A stretch of DNA of 64,000 nucleotides from positions 21,009,190-21,073,189 of the forward strand of contig NW_022098026.1 in assembly GCF_002288925.2 (NCBI RefSeq). Direction: 5' to 3'. Below, one piece after another: positions 59,468 to 64,000 of this stretch. The notes under the pieces are model-generated. The model did no database searches. It was not told where the DNA came from and was given only the letters and a program-made list of their open reading frames with translations. The position numbers were made by a program, and so were the translations under genes. This DNA comes from Delphinapterus leucas (Eukaryota > Chordata > Mammalia > Artiodactyla > Monodontidae). Numbering within the stretch: position 1 is the stretch's first letter; each line of letters starts with the position of its first letter.

Positions 59468-62269
59468 TGACTTTTCCATTTGGTGGTATGTTTGTTTCTT
59501 GAGTTTCTGATAAAGTTTTGACAGGATGCATATTTTAATATTTTTTTCAAATAAGCAAAGACCATGATCAAAGATCACAAGTCTGGGCTCCTGAGGTCAC
59601 TGGTGACAACCACAGTGCTGATTTCTGATGTGCTCTGGGGAGCTCTGATTTCCTTTAGGGAGAGGTCAACTGCTCGTGAACTTGAGGGGAAGCTGTCATG
59701 CATGTTAAACAGTTAAGCCCCAAAGAGTCACATTCCAATGAATGTTTCTGACTTTATCTCCTACAATACCTATTTTATTCTCCCTAAATTTGATCGTCAA
59801 ATCAACCATTTTCTGGAACTTCATTAACACAGGATGGAATAAAGAGCCAAAATACAGACAGTCCCACCACACAGCTGGGCGTGTCCCCCAGGGTTGTAAA
59901 TCAGTCACTTGTAACATGCTGTCCCAGGCCAGCTCATGTTATTGAGTTGTCTCATTCATCATATCCCCTCCAGGTACATCCTGAGTTGCAGCCTGGGACC
60001 CAGGTTTACAATTCACTCCCAGCTTCTGCTGTGAGAACAGAGGAGCCAGAAGGAGAGGGCAGGGGAGCCTGGACTCTGGGGATGGAGGGCAAGGCTTCTG
60101 GCTCCAGAAGCTTGCCCTGGGCAAGCAGAAGGCGAGTGAGTATCCCCTGGTGCCTCGTTCTGAGGGATGACTATTTGAATATGTGGGTCACATGTGAACT
60201 GTTTATACTGTCCTCATTTGCCACTTAATAAGGGCTGTTTACCCCTATGAACAGCACAGATTCACAGCACCTCTGCCTTCACTGAGCTTACACCCTGTGC
60301 TGGAAAATTGTCCCAGCATCTGAAGCATCATAGATGTGTGGGGTCATATGGTACCTAGGTGAGACCTCCTGAGTGGCACACATGTATTACTGATGCCCAT
60401 CATGTGGAGAATGAAATGTATGTACGGATTTGTATCTTATCTATGTCCTTGCCCTTTCCACCAGACTCCCCATCACTCCCCCATCACTTCTACTCTTACG
60501 GTTTTTCTAATGGGAAAGGTTTTCATTTTCTTGTTGCTTTTAGCAGCCAGAGCAGAGCTCAAATTGTGTCACATCATGTGGTTGGTTTGGTGTTTTTCGC
60601 TTATTAGCTCCGGCCGCATGATTGGTCCTAAGAGCACCTTGGTTAGACGTGGACTTGATTGATACTTGAAATCACGTAAACGAAAGATTTTCTCAGACCT
60701 CAAACACACTTGCTCTTTTGGGAATTAAATCAGGGTTTTCATTCCTTCTTTTCTCAATTCTCTCTCAGCCTCTGCTCGGATACCACATGTCTCTCTTACC
60801 CAGATGTGACAGTGTCTTTGGCTCGCCCTGCTTTTAATAGGACTATGCTAAGCTGCAGCTAATTAACTGTGCTGGGCTAGTCAGGATTGCCTGAGTTCAG
60901 CCTGCACAGCAGCCAAGGGAGCCTCTAACCAACGTGGTTCCTGCTCGGGGTCGGTGAGGCTCAGCGCATGGGAGAGTCTGCAGCGGTACCCAGCCAGGCT
61001 GCATCCTTCACAACCACCACCCTGCGTTACCTGGCCGGTATCAGCCAGTGGGGACCAAAGCAGGATGGTTTTCGGCTGAAATGATCAAAGCCTTGACTCA
61101 CTGTATCCCACAGCACTTGGCAACTCCTGTCACACTGTGTATTGTGACATTGACCCCAGGAGGCCTGCCCCAGGCTCTGTTTGCTAAAACCCAGGTAGCC
61201 GATATGCCTTCCCAAGACCAACCAGCAAATTTAGTCAAGACTTGAATTCACAGGTCCTTTCTCTAGGCACCAAATCACATTTGGTGACCTCTTGGTCTTG
61301 TGTGTACCCTAAAACTAAAAGGTTCCTCTCGACACAGTGGCTGTATGTCCTTTTTGCATTTGGGGGTGTGGATTATTGGAAAGACTTTTTTTTTAATTAT
61401 TAAATGATTCTTTGCCTTTTCTGAACCTTTATCTGTGAAAGAGATGTGGGAGAGTAATGCTTGCCTTGCCTGTGTTAGATGGAGGAATGACAGTGAAGGG
61501 GAACCATCTTTCTTTTTCCACCTTTTCTCCTGATCATACCATTTTGCCCTTTCATAGTACTTTCTACCTATAATTAACTCATTATTTGTCATCAAATATT
61601 TGACATTTTATGTCGCCCTCTTAATACCTCCATCAGGACAGGGCCTGGCATGCGGCAGGGGCCAGATGGCCCGTGGGGGGCTGACCATGTGACAGGAGGT
61701 GGGAGGCCACTGCTCTTGACTCCAGTCCTTCCTTCCTGTCTTCCTCTGCACTTCCGGTTGAAAGAAAGAAATGGGATCATTAGACGTGGGTGCTTGAACA
61801 CACGGTGACGATGTTGTGGTCCTTGGCAAGCTACTCTATTCACTTGCGTCCCGGGATTCAGGCTTGTGGGAGAGACTTCCCAGCCTCTGTTCAGACACAC
61901 ACAGCCACATTCTTACCCAGCCTCCTTGCTAGCACTTGGTGCAAGAAACCATCTGGATGGCCAGCTGACCAAGACCCCAGACCCTTCTCTGTTATCTAAA
62001 TTACTTATGGGTGGTTTTATGAACTTCAAACCAGGCTGGAGACCTGCCTTCAAGCAAACCCACATCAGAACCACCCACAAGAAGTATATTCCTTTTTCAA
62101 GACCCTTAAAGGAAATTCCACACTCTCCCATGGGAACTTGGTCTGGTATCTAACACTCTCACCAAGGGAATTCTTTGTGTCTAACTGAAGTTTCCCAGGA
62201 TGCAGCTTCTGTCCATTTCCTTTCTGTTTTTCCTTAGAGTGGAGCCATCATCTTTTTAGAGCAGTCACC

Positions 62270-62590
62270 CTCTATTTTCATGCTTCCATTCAGCAAACAC
62301 TTCGTGATGACCTCTTGTGTGCCAGGAGCTGTTTAAATCAGGAAGTATATGACATGATCTCTGTCCCCAGGGAACTCACAGTTGGCCTCGGTGATGGCAG
62401 GTCTACAAGAACCAGAGTTTACCATGTGCAATTTGCTACACTTTCTGTGTGTGGTGGGTAGTCCCGGGCTCCAGGGAAGATTGATCCTTTCTCTTTGGGA
62501 GGCAGGTACCAGAGAAGCTTCACAAAGAAGTGACATTGGAGATCTTGAAAAATGGAGAGAAAGCACAAGGACAGCAAGGACTGAGGCATG
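62270..62590 (+). repeat. Ancient mammalian interspersed repeat fragment
   Basis: 'cattcagcaaacacttcgtg', 'tgtgtgccaggagctgttta', 'gatctctgtccccagggaac' and 'aaagcacaaggacagcaagg' are parts of the widespread old repeat also seen at 36815. Confidence 0.5.
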
Positions 62591-62641
62591 AAGGGGAAAG
62601 AGAGAAGGGGAAAGAGAGAAAGAGAAAGAAAGAAAGAGAGG
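62590..62641 (+). repeat. Purine (GGGGAAAGAGA/GAAA)n tract
   Basis: Two units of about 13 bases ('ggggaaagagaga' type) pass into GAAA repeats; pure purine on the plus strand. Confidence 0.9.
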
Positions 62642-62734
62642 TGAGTTCACTATGATTGGAACATGAGCAGATAAGGTCTTTCTGAGAATTGTACCCCTAC
62701 TCCCTTAGCCTTTAGCCTTCTGTCGTCTCTCAAT

Positions 62735-62945
62735 AAATGACAATATTAGCTAACATTTATCACTATCTTACTGGGTACCAGACACTGCTATACATGCCTT
62801 AACTCACTGAATCCTCAAAACATGTGAAGGGAATACTATAATTTCATAGATGAGGAAACTGAGGATCAGGGAGGTCACACAAGTGAAGAAGTGGTGAAAC
62901 TGAAATTCCAACATAGGTCTGTCTGCTTCTAGAGCCCATACGCTC
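62735..62945 (+). repeat. MIR SINE
   Basis: 'tattagctaacatttatcac', 'gggtaccagacactgctata', 'catagatgaggaaactgagg' and 'atcagggaggtcacacaagt' follow MIR in order. Confidence 0.9.
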
Positions 62946-63804
62946 TTACGGTTTCTTTTTAAATTTTCTTTATAGATATGCACACGTGATTTTACATAAA
63001 TGCGTAAACTTTTTTAATTGGATGGAAGTTTTTCCTTCCATTTTTGACTTGGTTCTTCAATCCCCCACATCAGCCTCCTCCCTCCTTGGAACTATATCAA
63101 CCACCTCCTTACGGCCTTTGCAGTAGTGAGCCCTTCAGAAAGTACAATTTCTGACAAACAGCTTGGTTTTACAGCGGCTGGAGTAAGAGCAGGCAGTTTT
63201 TTGATGAAAAACTTTGTTTTCTCCAAGGAGCCCTTTGCTCCCTCATCTTGGGAGAAAAGCTCCCCGCTTCTGGAGCTCTGTGCGGACACTCCTGGTTCTC
63301 TGGGCAGCCCCAGGGACTCCAGCTGCAATCTTTGGCCCAGCATCCTTGAGGACACAGCAAGGAGGCAGTCCCTGCAGAGGGCTCAGCCATGTTTTTCTGG
63401 CTGGCAATATATAATGTGCAATTTTTTTTTAATTTAACAATTTGAAAACGGTCCCTTTCCCCACCCCAATCCAGCTGCCGACGACAGAGCTTCAGGCTGT
63501 TATGGGACTGCCAGAGAAATCCCACAAGCATGTGTCTTCTTGTGGGAGAGCCAGTGTTTCTAGCGTGATCTGTTAATGCTCCAAAATAGAGAATTTTGGC
63601 ATTTTAACCCCCCTCTTGAACTTCATGAGATCTTAAAAATTCAGAGCTTGAGGAAAGAGCATGAGAACTCAAAGCAGACGGTGGGTGGGTGCTTTTAGGA
63701 CACAGAAAACATCTGACTTCCACTAGGGTCTGCTTACAGAGTGAGGCTCTCACCCAGGTCTCCCCCAGGGAGTGGGGTTGAACTGTTGCATGTCAAGATG
63801 ACAG

Positions 63805-64000
63805 TGACCTAGTCAGTTTCATTTATGGAGCACTTCCGTTATACTAAATGCCTTATGTGCATCATCTCATTTAATCCTCAGATCGATCCTATGAAATAGG
63901 TTCTGTTGGTACCCTATCCTGGAGAGGAGGAAGCCAAATATTAGGTTGGGTAACCTGTTCAAAGTCACTGAGCTAATGAGTAACAGAGCAGAAATTCAAC
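63805..64000 (+). repeat. MIR SINE, cut by the window edge
   Basis: 'tttatggagcacttccgtta', 'catcatctcatttaatcctc', 'cctatgaaataggttctgtt' and 'tgttcaaagtcactgagcta' are MIR landmarks. The 3' end is outside the window. Confidence 0.9.

Larger units (their letters stand above)
53556..59490 (+). other. ARHGAP26: ARHGAP26 3'UTR (3' limit inferred)
   Basis: It follows the stop codon without a recognisable intron. Across almost 6 kb I recognise no SINE, LINE or MIR, unlike every other 6-kb stretch of the window, which suggests functional constraint on transcribed sequence. Human ARHGAP26 mRNA also has a 3'UTR of several kilobases, as I recall. Candidate poly(A) signals at 56988, 57254, 59127 and 59462 would give alternative ends. 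Open frames here (for example 56577-57068) are not supported as genes. Confidence 0.7.
59491..64000 (+). other. Intergenic region downstream of ARHGAP26
   Basis: I see no coding exon on either strand. In human the next gene downstream is NR3C1 on the opposite strand, but no NR3C1 sequence is recognised here. Contents are MIR fragments, one ancient repeat and a purine-rich tract near the right end. 59500-62260 and 62950-63800 hold nothing I can assign. An AATAAA at 59838-59843 could also be a late poly(A) signal for ARHGAP26. Confidence 0.65.

Overview
The window is mammalian nuclear DNA, very probably from a cetacean. The evidence is a set of tRNA-derived SINEs whose heads read 'cttccctggtggcgcagtggttgaga'-like sequence (CHR type, typical of whales and dolphins) with clean target-site duplications. 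These sit among old L1, L2, MIR and hAT-type repeats, and I see no ruminant Bov-type elements. There are no operons, CRISPR arrays or other prokaryotic features. Almost all open reading frames here are chance or repeat-derived.

The window holds the 3' end of one protein-coding gene on the + strand. I recognise it as ARHGAP26 (GRAF1), a BAR-PH-RhoGAP-SH3 protein. Three coding exons are visible: a serine/proline-rich exon at 38220-38495 with an alternative donor after 38330, the first half of the SH3 domain at 44246-44337, and the rest of the SH3 domain plus stop codon at 53467-53555. All splice sites are GT/AG and the reading phase is continuous (phase 2, then phase 1). Upstream BAR, PH and GAP exons are not in the window.

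Layout: 1-38219 is intron, full of repeats. 38220-38495 is the Ser/Pro exon. 38496-44245 is intron. 44246-44337 is SH3 exon 1. 44338-53466 is intron. 53467-53555 is the terminal coding exon. 53556 to about 59490 is a long 3'UTR with little recognisable repeat content and several candidate poly(A) signals. About 59490-64000 is intergenic; in human the next gene in this direction is NR3C1, but none of it is recognised here.

I found no undescribed multi-gene system. The most interesting points are: the in-frame 165-nt optional extension of the Ser/Pro exon, which encodes a membrane-like hydrophobic stretch and itself contains an exitron-like GT...AG interval; several recent SINE insertions usable as lineage markers; nested transposon insertions, including an unnamed ~520-bp element with imperfect terminal inverted repeats; a poly(A)-only retro-insertion; a palindromic MITE; and a diverged local duplication of unknown origin.
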